Source of the DNA: Defluviitaleaceae bacterium
GTDB lineage: Bacteria > Bacillota > Clostridia > Lachnospirales > WQUN01
Assembly: GCA_009786535.1 (NCBI GenBank)
Contig: WQRX01000007.1
Location: 43,875-107,874 of the forward strand
Direction of reading: 5' to 3'
DNA: 64,000 nucleotides
Numbering within the stretch: position 1 is the first letter of the stretch; each line of letters starts with the position of its first letter. Of this stretch, positions 21,533 through 29,800 are shown in pieces. The position numbers and the translations under genes are program-made. The notes under the pieces were generated by a model. The model saw only the letters and a program-made list of their open reading frames with translations, did no database searches and had not been told where the DNA came from.

Positions 21533-22816
21533 ATGGCAAAGAAAACATATGCATTGGTAGGCTGCGGAAGCAGGGCGCGTTTTTTCTACGAAGCGGTGGC
21601 AACCACGTATAAGGAAACCAGCGAAATGGTTGCCTTCTGCGACCTGTCCCCTACCCGTATGAATTATGCGAATAAAATCCTCACCGAGTTGGGCGCCGGT
21701 GCCGTTGCAACCTACAAGCACACCGATTTTGAAAAAATGATTGCCGAAAAAAGACCCGATTTTGTGATTGTTACTTCCGTAGACCGCACCCACGACTATT
21801 ATATTATCAAAGCCATGGAACTGGGGTGCGACGTAATTACCGAAAAGCCCATGACCATCGACGAAGAGAAGGCGCAAGCGATTATCGACGCGCAGAAAAA
21901 ATACGGGCGCAGTCTTCGCGTTACGTTTAACTACCGCTACGCCCCACATAGTACAAAAATACGCGAACTGATAATGAACGATACCATCGGCGAGGTTTTC
22001 TCTATCCACTTCGAATGGCTCTTGGATATTCACCACGGCGCGGATTATTACCGCCGTTGGCACCGCAACAAGCTTAATAGCGGCGGGCTTCTTGTGCATA
22101 AGTCTACCCATCATTTTGATTTGGTTAATTTCTGGCTGGGCGATGCGCCCAAGACCGTGTTCGCCATGGGCGATTTACGCTTCTACGGCATGAAAAATGC
22201 GGAACGCCGTGGCGTAAGCGGCTTCTACGACCGCGCCCACGGCAATGAACACGCAAAAAATGACCCCTTCGCCATACAGCTTTCCGCCCAAGAGGACATG
22301 AAAGCGATGTACCTAGACGCAGAGGAAGACAGCGGATATATTCGCGACCGCTCCGTTTTCTCCGACGATGTGGCAATAGAAGACGTAATGGGTGTGCTGG
22401 TAAAGTACAACAAAGGTGCGCTACTTACCTACTCACTTAACACGTTTTTACCGTGGGAAGGGTTTAACGTGGTTTTTAACGGCTCAAAAGGGCGCATTGA
22501 AATGAAAGTGGTGGAAAAATCCTATGTAAGCGGCGAGGACGATATGGCGCACTACGGCGAAGCCGCCCACGTAGATGTGCGCGTATTCCCCATGTTTGCC
22601 CCCCCCTACGAAGCGGAAATTATCCGCGGCGAAGGCGGGCACGGCGGCGGCGACCCCGTACTGCTAAACGATATTTTCGGCATACCCGCGCCCGACCCCT
22701 TTAACCGCGCCGCCGACCATGTACAAGGGGCAATGTCCATACTTACAGGCATTGCAGCGAATAAGTCAATTGCCTCGGGTACGGCGATAAAAGTACGGGA
22801 TTTGGTTAATTTCTAA
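21533..22816 (+). CDS. Gfo/Idh/MocA-family oxidoreductase
   Basis: A 427-residue NAD(P)-dependent sugar or cyclitol dehydrogenase type. The N-terminal Rossmann domain carries GCGSRARFFYEAV and EKPMTIDEEKAQAI (EKP lysine). The C-terminal alpha/beta domain has HKSTHHFDLVNFWLGD with the catalytic His region, then FYGMKNAERRG. Many relatives act on inositol or modified sugars, or as de-N-acetylation/redox steps in glycan turnover. RBS GAGAGGG. It is a single gene; its last bases overlap the stop of bofA on the other strand by 4 bp. Confidence 0.88.
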   Translation: MAKKTYALVGCGSRARFFYEAVATTYKETSEMVAFCDLSPTRMNYANKILTELGAGAVATYKHTDFEKMIAEKRPDFVIVTSVDRTHDYYIIKAMELGCDVITEKPMTIDEEKAQAIIDAQKKYGRSLRVTFNYRYAPHSTKIRELIMNDTIGEVFSIHFEWLLDIHHGADYYRRWHRNKLNSGGLLVHKSTHHFDLVNFWLGDAPKTVFAMGDLRFYGMKNAERRGVSGFYDRAHGNEHAKNDPFAIQLSAQEDMKAMYLDAEEDSGYIRDRSVFSDDVAIEDVMGVLVKYNKGALLTYSLNTFLPWEGFNVVFNGSKGRIEMKVVEKSYVSGEDDMAHYGEAAHVDVRVFPMFAPPYEAEIIRGEGGHGGGDPVLLNDIFGIPAPDPFNRAADHVQGAMSILTGIAANKSIASGTAIKVRDLVNF

Positions 22817-23070
22817 CCCACCAGCAACTGCGCTAAGTACAGCATCATAAACCCCGGAATGCCCAGCACGCCGATAATCAGCGCGGTGATTATGTTCACG
22901 CCTACGGCTAAGCCTACGCCCGCGAGTAATGCGTTTGCGCCGAGAATGCCCGCCGCGCCGAGTATCATGTTTCGCCCTACCTTAAGCAACCATGTAAATT
23001 GCCGCGTGTAAAGCAAAAAGCCGCCAAAACACGCGCATAATGCGATAATTACCCACATCATGGTATCCAT
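22813..23070 (-). CDS. bofA: BofA-family pro-sigma-K processing inhibitor
   Basis: An 85-residue membrane protein with two to three hydrophobic segments. The C-terminal pattern NMILGAAGILGANALLAGVGLAVGVN, then ALIIGVLGIPGFMMLYLAQLL, is diagnostic of BofA. In Bacillus, BofA holds SpoIVFB inactive until the forespore signal arrives. A DUF2508 gene precedes it by 21 bp, as in many Firmicutes (yaaL-bofA order). Confidence 0.9.
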   Translation of the reverse strand: MDTMMWVIIALCACFGGFLLYTRQFTWLLKVGRNMILGAAGILGANALLAGVGLAVGVNIITALIIGVLGIPGFMMLYLAQLLVG

Positions 23071-23091
23071 AAAAATCCCCCCTCAATTTAT

Positions 23092-23394
23092 TTATTCCCC
23101 GAAAACGATGTCTCTTTCCTTCATCTTATTTAAATAATACGTGTGCTTTAGCCCTGCGGCTTTTAGTTCGTAGATGAGCGCATCCGTGAGTGTTTCGTCT
23201 GTGGTATTGTCCAATCGTGTATGTAGATTGGACAATTCGCTTTTTACGGATTCTAACGCGTGAACGAGTTCTAAATCCTCTATGCTGAGCGCACGGGATT
23301 TTATTTTTGCCTTGCGGGTTACTATTTTTTTCTCGCTGCGGAAACGGGGCGCGGAAAGCTGCGCAGGAAATGCGTATTGAAGAAGCTGTGTCAT
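23092..23394 (-). CDS. DUF2508 (YaaL) family protein
   Basis: A 100-residue cytoplasmic protein, largely helical, with IEDLELVHALESVKSELSNL and ELKAAGLKHTYYLNKMKERD, the two conserved blocks of DUF2508. The start at 23394 is chosen because AAAGGATGG is 6-8 nt upstream. It is adjacent to bofA, the usual neighbour. Function unknown, presumed sporulation-linked by context. Confidence 0.82.
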   Translation of the reverse strand: MTQLLQYAFPAQLSAPRFRSEKKIVTRKAKIKSRALSIEDLELVHALESVKSELSNLHTRLDNTTDETLTDALIYELKAAGLKHTYYLNKMKERDIVFGE

Positions 23395-23465
23395 GTGAAC
23401 CATCCTTTCTGTACTATGTATAAAGCATAGTCAAAAAAGGACGAGATTATTCCTTAAATTGGAAT

Positions 23466-25124
23466 TTATTTATATCCACTTATTTTCCACTCATTTACAT
23501 ACAGGAAAACGGCATTGGCGGGTGGCGGCGTTTGCATGTGGGTGCGCGCGCTGGTAAGTACCGCGCTATGACGGAAGGAAAGCCCAAGCACGGGCAAACG
23601 CGCTGCGAAGGCGTGCTGTAACTGCGACATGGCTTGGATAAAAGCGGATTCGGTAGCGGCTACGCGGGTGGCGGCGAAGAGAGATTCCAGGTACGGGTCG
23701 CTGCCAAACTGTACGCCCGTTGTGTGTTCGCCGTTAAACAGAAAGGCAAAGTCGGGCGCGGGGGAAAGCTCCATCCAACCAATAAACAGGCAAAAATCAT
23801 TGGCAATTAAACGCGTTAAAAATTCATCACCGCTTACGGCATGTACTTCTACACCAATATCGGCAAAGCCTGCGGCGTTTAACCCTGCGGCCAGGCGGTA
23901 AGCGATGGCTACGCGCTCGGGGCTTTCTTCGCCCACCAAAATGATTAAAGGCGCGGGGTATTCTTCATCAGAAGACGCGGCACGGGCGGTTACCAACGGG
24001 CGAAGCAACATACGCGCGCGGTTATTGTCATGAGGAAGACCCTGCACCGAGGGGTCAAACATCCAACCGCTGGGGTGAATGGGCGCAGACGCGCGCTGCG
24101 CATGGTGCAGATACAGCGTTGCCACGGCTTCGTCCGCGTCAAAGGCGTGGGCAATGCCCTGCCGTATTTCCAATCGCTGAAACATTTCCTGCGTGAAATT
24201 AAAGCCAATAAATTCGAAATACATCACGGGAAATGTACCCACATGCAGTTCCTTAGCCGTGGGGTTACGCGCCCATTCCGGGAAGGGCATACGTATCGCG
24301 TCCACCAGCCCGCGTTCAAAGGCGTACACATCTATCTGCGCATCGGGCAAAAACAACACCTCAATTTCCTCTATGGAAGCGCGGGTGCGGAAGGTATACG
24401 GGTTGCGTTTTAGCGTCATGGATTGCAACGGCACAAGTGAGTCAAACAGAAATGCCCCGTTGCCCAGCGGTGCTAAATTACGCGGGCTTGCGGGGTTTGT
24501 TTCGCCTTGGAAATAATGGCGCGGAATTACGGGAAAAAGCAACGAATACCCCGCCGCGGGAGTGGCTTCTACAAATGAAATTTGCACCGTGCGCTCGCTG
24601 ATACGCTGTATCTCTGCGATATTGTCCGCATGTTTACGGTATATTGCATCTTCCGGTGCGCGGGTGAGCGTTTCTATGGAAAAAATTAAATCGTCGGAGG
24701 TTACAGGCAAGCCGTCGCTCCAAATCGCTTCGCTGCGAATGGTGATTACCACACTGGAAAAATCCAACGCAAACTCCAATTCTGCCAAATGCCCGACGGG
24801 GCGCATGGTTGAATCCAGCACCGCCAACGGCTCGAAAATTAACCCAAGCACACGTGCTACGGTGGCATCGCGGTTTAACAGGGGGTTTAACGTCAATGGC
24901 ACACGCATGGGAAGGCGCAAAATGCCGTCATCTGCCCAATCATCTGTGCTTACCATTGGCGCGGGAAGGCGCGGCGCAGGCGCATGGGGCAACTCCTCGG
25001 GGTCGGCAATGGGGTATGCAATTCCATTAAAAGGCGCGTCGTCCTCCGGCGGCAAAAACCCGCAGGAAGCCAAAAGCACAGACAGTATTACGAACAGAAC
25101 CGCAAAACGCATCTTCATTTCCAT
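23466..25124 (-). CDS. Peptide/oligosaccharide ABC substrate-binding lipoprotein (SBP family 5)
   Basis: A 552-residue lipoprotein. The signal peptide has the lipobox LLAS-C (Cys21). Family-5 SBP domain features follow: TLNPLLNRDATVARVLGLIFEPL, VITIRSEAIWSDGLPVTSDDLIFSIET and, later, QGIAHAFDADEAV. No permease or ATPase is nearby, so it is either an orphan binding protein or works with a transporter elsewhere. It is the last gene of the polA-coaE-transglycosylase run, 3 bp after the transglycosylase stop. The start is uncertain between two in-frame ATGs (25124 or 25118). Confidence 0.88.
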   Translation of the reverse strand: MEMKMRFAVLFVILSVLLASCGFLPPEDDAPFNGIAYPIADPEELPHAPAPRLPAPMVSTDDWADDGILRLPMRVPLTLNPLLNRDATVARVLGLIFEPLAVLDSTMRPVGHLAELEFALDFSSVVITIRSEAIWSDGLPVTSDDLIFSIETLTRAPEDAIYRKHADNIAEIQRISERTVQISFVEATPAAGYSLLFPVIPRHYFQGETNPASPRNLAPLGNGAFLFDSLVPLQSMTLKRNPYTFRTRASIEEIEVLFLPDAQIDVYAFERGLVDAIRMPFPEWARNPTAKELHVGTFPVMYFEFIGFNFTQEMFQRLEIRQGIAHAFDADEAVATLYLHHAQRASAPIHPSGWMFDPSVQGLPHDNNRARMLLRPLVTARAASSDEEYPAPLIILVGEESPERVAIAYRLAAGLNAAGFADIGVEVHAVSGDEFLTRLIANDFCLFIGWMELSPAPDFAFLFNGEHTTGVQFGSDPYLESLFAATRVAATESAFIQAMSQLQHAFAARLPVLGLSFRHSAVLTSARTHMQTPPPANAVFLYVNEWKISGYK

Positions 25125-25127
25125 CTT

Positions 25128-25727
25128 TCACCTGTGAAACCGCAATAATATGCTATAAATCCGCTGATTAAACTCTACGCGGTTTATGTAGTTGTACGTT
25201 TCGGTAAACGGGATAACGTACAGGGTTTGCCCGTCGGGTGCAAAATATGGATTATTTAACCAGTTGCGTACATTCCCCTGCCCTGCGTTGTACGCCGCAA
25301 GTGCCAGCCGCATGTCGCCGTCAAAATGGCGCAGCAGCCAGTTTAAATAAAAACTGCCCAGCGCGATATTTATTTCGGGCTGCCATACATCCTGCGCTTC
25401 AAAGTCGCGCATTCCTGCTAAGCCCGCGAGCCATTGCGCCGTGTCGGGCATTAATTGCATTAGCCCCTGCGCCCCAACGGGAGAACGTGCTTGCGGGCGA
25501 AAGCTGCTTTCCGCCATAATTACCGCCATTATCCACGACGGGTCAATATCACCCGCATGTTCGCGCACAATATCCAGATGCTGTATGGGAAAGCGCATAC
25601 GCACGCCCACAATGCCCACACCTATAGCAAGAATAAGCGCAAACAGCAAAACAAGCGGAAGCGCAAGGCTTCGCCGTCTTCTGCGACGGCGCATTGGGCG
25701 CGGACGGGGCGGATAATGCGGTGTCAT
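25128..25727 (-). CDS. Membrane-anchored lytic transglycosylase
   Basis: A 199-residue protein with an Arg-rich cytoplasmic start (MRRRRRRRS), one TM (about 21-42) and an SLT domain (about 58-190). The catalytic Glu73 lies in IMAESSFRPQA, with GAQGLMQLMPDTA and ALAAYNAGQGNV completing the goose-type lysozyme fold. It cleaves peptidoglycan outside the membrane. It overlaps the coaE stop by 4 bases. The order polA-coaE-SLT recurs in Clostridia, where such SLT genes sit beside coaE. Confidence 0.92.
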   Translation of the reverse strand: MTPHYPPRPRPMRRRRRRRSLALPLVLLFALILAIGVGIVGVRMRFPIQHLDIVREHAGDIDPSWIMAVIMAESSFRPQARSPVGAQGLMQLMPDTAQWLAGLAGMRDFEAQDVWQPEINIALGSFYLNWLLRHFDGDMRLALAAYNAGQGNVRNWLNNPYFAPDGQTLYVIPFTETYNYINRVEFNQRIYSILLRFHR

Positions 25728-26308
25728 AAAGTTATAACCTGTTGTATTTTTTCACGCAATGTGTTTATATCCCCTTCATTTTCCAGCACCGCCTGTGCAT
25801 AGGGTATCCTTGCCTCGTCCCCTGCCCTGCTTGCAAGCCTGCGCACGGCAGATTCGGGAGAAATATTATCGCGTTGCATAATACGTTCGGCGCGGGTGGT
25901 ATCGCTTGCGGTAATTAGCACGGTGGTATCGCACATCGTGTGCATTCCCGCTTCGATAAGCAACGGCGCGTCAATGACCGCGAAGGGGTAATTGTTTAAA
26001 CGCGCTTCTTCCAGCAATATTTCCGTATCCTTCCACACCTGCGGGTGGATAAAGCCTTCCAGCAGCGCAAGTAATTCGGGTTTGCCAAAAACCAGTGCGC
26101 CTAATTTTTTACGGTCAATTTCACCGTTTGTATTTACGATTTCGTTGCCGAAATAGTTTACGATTTGGGTATACGCCTCTTTGTCACGCATCATGGACGC
26201 ATGAGCTAATTCATCTGCGCTGATGATATAGCCGCCCATTTCCTGCAAAATGGTCGCCGCGGTACTTGTGCCGCTGCCGCTAATGCCCGTTACGCCAATG
26301 ATTTTCAT
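25724..26308 (-). CDS. coaE: Dephospho-CoA kinase with altered P-loop
   Basis: A 194-residue protein that performs the last step of CoA synthesis in the family (phosphorylation of dephospho-CoA). Family features: IISADELAHASM, KLGALVFGKPELLALLEGFIHPQV, AVIDAPLLIEAG and ERIMQRDNISPESAVRRLASR. The P-loop reads GISGSGTST instead of GGIGSGKST: the phosphate-binding lysine is replaced by threonine (codon ACA where AAA is expected). All other motifs are intact. Either this enzyme uses another residue, or activity is changed. It overlaps polA and the SLT gene by 4 bases each. Confidence 0.88.
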   Translation of the reverse strand: MKIIGVTGISGSGTSTAATILQEMGGYIISADELAHASMMRDKEAYTQIVNYFGNEIVNTNGEIDRKKLGALVFGKPELLALLEGFIHPQVWKDTEILLEEARLNNYPFAVIDAPLLIEAGMHTMCDTTVLITASDTTRAERIMQRDNISPESAVRRLASRAGDEARIPYAQAVLENEGDINTLREKIQQVITL

Positions 26309-28902
26309 TTCGTTTCGTACCAGCTTTCCCCAATTTTAACATCGGCAACCAACGGTACGGTGAGGCTTGCGGCGCTTTCCATTTCCTCGCGTACCAGTTG
26401 CGCAGCTTTATCTTGCTCGATAAACGGCACTTCCAGCAGCAGTTCATCGTGCACTTGAAGTATTAAACGGCTCTCCATGCCTTCCGATTTTAACCGCTGA
26501 GAAACACGAATCATCGCAATTTTTATAATATCCGCCGCCGTGCCTTGAATGGGCATATTCATTGCTACCCGCGCGCCAAAGCTGCGGATATTAAAATTGT
26601 GCGACTTTAATTCGGGTACGGCGCGACGGCGGTCAAAAAGCGTGTGCGCGTAGCCTGTTTCCTTTGCTTTTGCCACACAATCATCCATAAACGCCTTGAC
26701 CTTGGGGTACTGAGTGAAGTAACCCGCAATGTATTCATCCGCTTCCCATACGGGAATTTTCAAATCCTCGCTTAGCCCAAAGGCACTGATGCCGTAAATG
26801 ATGCCAAAATTCACCGCCTTGGCGTTGCTGCGCTGTGCGGGGGTCACGTCCTCGGGTGCGATGTGCAAGACCTGCGAAGCGGTGATGCGGTGAATATCCG
26901 CGTTTTTTTGGAAAGCCCGCACCAGTACAGGGTCGGCAGACATATGCGCAAGAATACGCAATTCAATTTGGCTATAATCCGCATCTACAAGAACGCAGCC
27001 TTCCCGCGGGATAAACGCCTTACGTAATTCGCGCCCCAGCTGTGTGCGCACGGGAATGTTTTGCAAATTCGGTTCGGCGCTGGACAGCCGCCCCGTAGCC
27101 GTTAGTGCTTGGTGAAACGTAGAATGCACACGCCCTGTGAAGGGGTTAATAAGCGGAATTAACCCATCAATATACGTAGATTTTAGCTTGGCATGTGCGC
27201 GATATTCCAATACCTCACCTACGATGGCGTGGGCGGGGCGCAGTTTTTCCAGCACATCGGCAGCGGTGGAATAGCCCTGTTTTGTTTTCTTTCCGCCGCG
27301 CAAGCCCAATTTTTCAAACAAAACCGCACCCAACTGCTGGGGTGATTGTATGTTAAAGCTTTCCCCTGCGTGGGCGTGAATAGACTCGGTAAGCGCGTTA
27401 ATTCGCGCGGTTAATTCTTCGCCGTACTGCGCCAAAATGTCGCTATTTACCTGAATGCCCGATTGCTCCATTTCCGCAAGCACAAACGCCAGCGGATGCT
27501 CCATCATTTCATATAATTCGCTTTTTAGCAGGGGTTGCAGGCGGAAAACCACGTGTGCGTAGCCCGTAGAAAGTACTGCAAGGGTTTGCGCGGGCAAATC
27601 GGCGAGAGTTTGCTTTTTTTCCAACAAATCTTTTACCGCGGACAGCGTTTCGCCAAAGAAAATTGCAGCTAAGTCGGGAACGGTTTTTTCCGCGTGCAAT
27701 GTGTCCTGCGCGTAGGCGGCAAGCATTGCGTCAAAAACCGCGCCATGCAAGGTTATTCCGTGGTTGCGTAACTGCCGCGCTTCTTCTTTAATGTCATACA
27801 CGTATTTAGGCGCGGGGGATTCGAGCCACGGCTTGGCGGCTTGCAAACAATCGCTTGGGAAATAAAACGTCCCGCTATCGCTTGTGCAAACGCCCATGCC
27901 AACAAATTCCGCACCGTCCCACAGTATATAAAAGGCAACAGGGGCGTTGTCGCTTACCCGCGCGGCAAAGAATTTTTCTGCTTGTGCTGCATTTGAAATA
28001 TGCGCCTGTACCGTTTGCGCATCGGCTTGAACCACTTGCGATGTTTTCCCAAGCCGCTTAGTGATTTGCTTTAATTCTAAGCGATTTATCTCTTCTAACG
28101 CGGCGCCGTTCCAAATTTCGCTTGCGGGATACAACACAAGTTCATACGGCACATCTGTTACGATGGTAGCAAGCATTTGGCTAATGCGCGCTTGCTCGGC
28201 AAATTCGACTAGATTTTCCGATGCTTTTTTAGGTTTAACCTCGGCGGCGTTGGCGATGGCATTCTCCAACGTGCCGTATTGCACAATAATTTTCGTCGCC
28301 GTTACCTCGCCGATACCGGGTACACCCGGAATATTGTCCGACGCATCGCCCATCAGCGCCTTCACGTCAATGTAGGCGGCGGGGGTTACGCCGTATTTTT
28401 CCAGCACATCTTTGGCAAAATAGGTCTCCACTTCGGTTTTGCCCGCCCTTGTTTTTGGCAAGCGAATGCACACCGTTTCCGTAGCCAGCTGCAGCAAATC
28501 GCGGTCGCCCGAAACGATTACAATTTGTAAGCGGTTGGCTTCCGCCTTCTTCGCCAGCGTACCAATGATATCGTCCGCTTCGTAGCCTGCACATTCGGCG
28601 GGTGGCAGCCCCATTTTTTCAAGCAATGCTTTTAATGTCGGCACTTGTTCGCGCAGCTCGTCGGGCATGGATTTGCGCGTGCCTTTGTACGCGCCGTAGC
28701 GTTCGTGACGGAAGGTCGGCACAGGCAGGTCAAACGCCACGGTAATATAGTCGGGCTTTTCCTCGTCCAAAAACCGCATAAGAATGCTAAGAAAGCCAAA
28801 AATCGCACCCGTATGCGCCCCCGACGCCGTAGTTAATGGCGGGAGCGCATAAAAAGCGCGATTTAATATGCTAAAACCGTCGATAAGCAGAATTTTTTTC
28901 AT
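26305..28902 (-). CDS. polA: DNA polymerase I
   Basis: An 865-residue protein. The N-terminal 5'-3' exonuclease domain (about 1-290) has YEADDIIGTLAKKAE, SGDRDLLQL and ALMGDASDNIPGVPGIGE. The central 3'-5' exonuclease-like domain (300-460) lacks the DxE catalytic pair (it reads YILWDGAEF), so proofreading is probably absent, as in Bacillus Pol I. The polymerase domain (470-865) has motif A DADYSQIELRILAH, motif B RSNAKAVNFGIIYGISAFGL and motif C LQVHDELLLE, all intact. It fills Okazaki gaps and repair patches. It is the first gene of the polA-coaE operon, with an extended -10 (TGCTATAAT) upstream. Confidence 0.97.
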   Translation of the reverse strand: MKKILLIDGFSILNRAFYALPPLTTASGAHTGAIFGFLSILMRFLDEEKPDYITVAFDLPVPTFRHERYGAYKGTRKSMPDELREQVPTLKALLEKMGLPPAECAGYEADDIIGTLAKKAEANRLQIVIVSGDRDLLQLATETVCIRLPKTRAGKTEVETYFAKDVLEKYGVTPAAYIDVKALMGDASDNIPGVPGIGEVTATKIIVQYGTLENAIANAAEVKPKKASENLVEFAEQARISQMLATIVTDVPYELVLYPASEIWNGAALEEINRLELKQITKRLGKTSQVVQADAQTVQAHISNAAQAEKFFAARVSDNAPVAFYILWDGAEFVGMGVCTSDSGTFYFPSDCLQAAKPWLESPAPKYVYDIKEEARQLRNHGITLHGAVFDAMLAAYAQDTLHAEKTVPDLAAIFFGETLSAVKDLLEKKQTLADLPAQTLAVLSTGYAHVVFRLQPLLKSELYEMMEHPLAFVLAEMEQSGIQVNSDILAQYGEELTARINALTESIHAHAGESFNIQSPQQLGAVLFEKLGLRGGKKTKQGYSTAADVLEKLRPAHAIVGEVLEYRAHAKLKSTYIDGLIPLINPFTGRVHSTFHQALTATGRLSSAEPNLQNIPVRTQLGRELRKAFIPREGCVLVDADYSQIELRILAHMSADPVLVRAFQKNADIHRITASQVLHIAPEDVTPAQRSNAKAVNFGIIYGISAFGLSEDLKIPVWEADEYIAGYFTQYPKVKAFMDDCVAKAKETGYAHTLFDRRRAVPELKSHNFNIRSFGARVAMNMPIQGTAADIIKIAMIRVSQRLKSEGMESRLILQVHDELLLEVPFIEQDKAAQLVREEMESAASLTVPLVADVKIGESWYETK

Positions 28903-28942
28903 AATATAGGCTCGCCGCCTTTGTTTGCAATTTATTTTCCGG

Positions 28943-28951
28943 ATTATAGCA
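28943..28951 (-). promoter_or_regulatory. Extended -10 promoter for polA
   Basis: On the minus strand TGCTATAAT (extended -10) lies 41 bases before the polA start. No clear -35. Confidence 0.5.
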
Positions 28952-28988
28952 TTGTATCACAACATTTTATTCACCGCACCAGCGCCCT

Positions 28989-29018
28989 TTGCCACAGTAT
29001 ATCATGGTGTGGTATAGT
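28989..29018 (+). promoter_or_regulatory. Promoter for exonuclease III gene
   Basis: TTGCCA (28989-28994), an 18-bp spacer and TATAGT (29013-29018) lie 33 bases before the ATG at 29051. Confidence 0.6.
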
Positions 29019-29050
29019 TTGCATGTATACAATTCTTCTGGGGGTGCGCC

Positions 29051-29800
29051 ATGCACATGGCTTCGTGGAACGTTAACGGACTACGCGCTTGTATGAATAA
29101 AGGGTTCATGGATTTTTTACATCATGATTTTGACCTTGTGGCGCTGCAGGAAACCAAAATGCATCCCGAACAGGCGAGTTTCACCTTCCCAAACTACCGC
29201 GCGTATTGGAATTCTGCCGAAAAAAAAGGCTATTCGGGTACGCTGGTGCTTTCAAAGAATGAACCGCTAAGCGTCAACTACGGCATGGGCATTTCCGACC
29301 ATGATACCGAGGGACGTATCGTTACCTTGGAATTTCCCGAATTTTATTTTGTAAATGTATATACGCCTAATTCCCAGCGGGAATTAGCGCGCCTTAGCTA
29401 CCGCATGGCGTGGGAGGATGCCTTTCGCGCGTTTTTGTGTGCCTTTAAAAAGCCCGTAGTCGTATGCGGCGATTTAAATGTGGCGCATAAAGAAATTGAC
29501 TTAAAAAACCCGAAATCTAACGTAAAAAATGCGGGCTTTACCCCGCAGGAACGCGCAAAAATGACCGACCTGCTTAATGCAGGCTTTACCGACACCTACC
29601 GCCATTTATACCCGGATGTTACAGGCGCTTATACGTGGTGGTCGTACATGGGGCAGGCGCGGGCAAAGAATACAGGCTGGCGTATTGATTATTTTCTTGT
29701 TTCCAACACCCTTGCGGGTGGGATAAAAGAAGCAAAAATTTACCCCCACATAATGGGTTCGGACCACTGCCCAATTGGATTGGAGTTGGCGCTTATATGA
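29051..29800 (+). CDS. xth: Exodeoxyribonuclease III / AP endonuclease
   Basis: A 249-residue enzyme of the EEP family. It has ASWNVNGLRAC, ALQETKM (metal-binding Glu), YSGTLVLSK, GDLNVAHKEIDL (Asp/Asn) and the C-terminal SDHCPIGLEL (catalytic Asp-His). It cuts at abasic sites and degrades 3' ends in base-excision repair. RBS GGGGGTG. It overlaps the next ORF by 4 bases (ATGA), an unusual partner. Confidence 0.95.
   Translation: MHMASWNVNGLRACMNKGFMDFLHHDFDLVALQETKMHPEQASFTFPNYRAYWNSAEKKGYSGTLVLSKNEPLSVNYGMGISDHDTEGRIVTLEFPEFYFVNVYTPNSQRELARLSYRMAWEDAFRAFLCAFKKPVVVCGDLNVAHKEIDLKNPKSNVKNAGFTPQERAKMTDLLNAGFTDTYRHLYPDVTGAYTWWSYMGQARAKNTGWRIDYFLVSNTLAGGIKEAKIYPHIMGSDHCPIGLELALI

Noticed and set aside
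21503..22114. A 203-codon open frame antisense to the Gfo/Idh/MocA gene
   Set aside because: It lies wholly within a clear oxidoreductase gene on the other strand and has no RBS or recognisable domain; a codon-bias shadow.
24562..25137. A 191-codon plus-strand frame opposite the family-5 binding protein
   Set aside because: Ser/Arg-rich shadow of a certain lipoprotein gene; no start signal.
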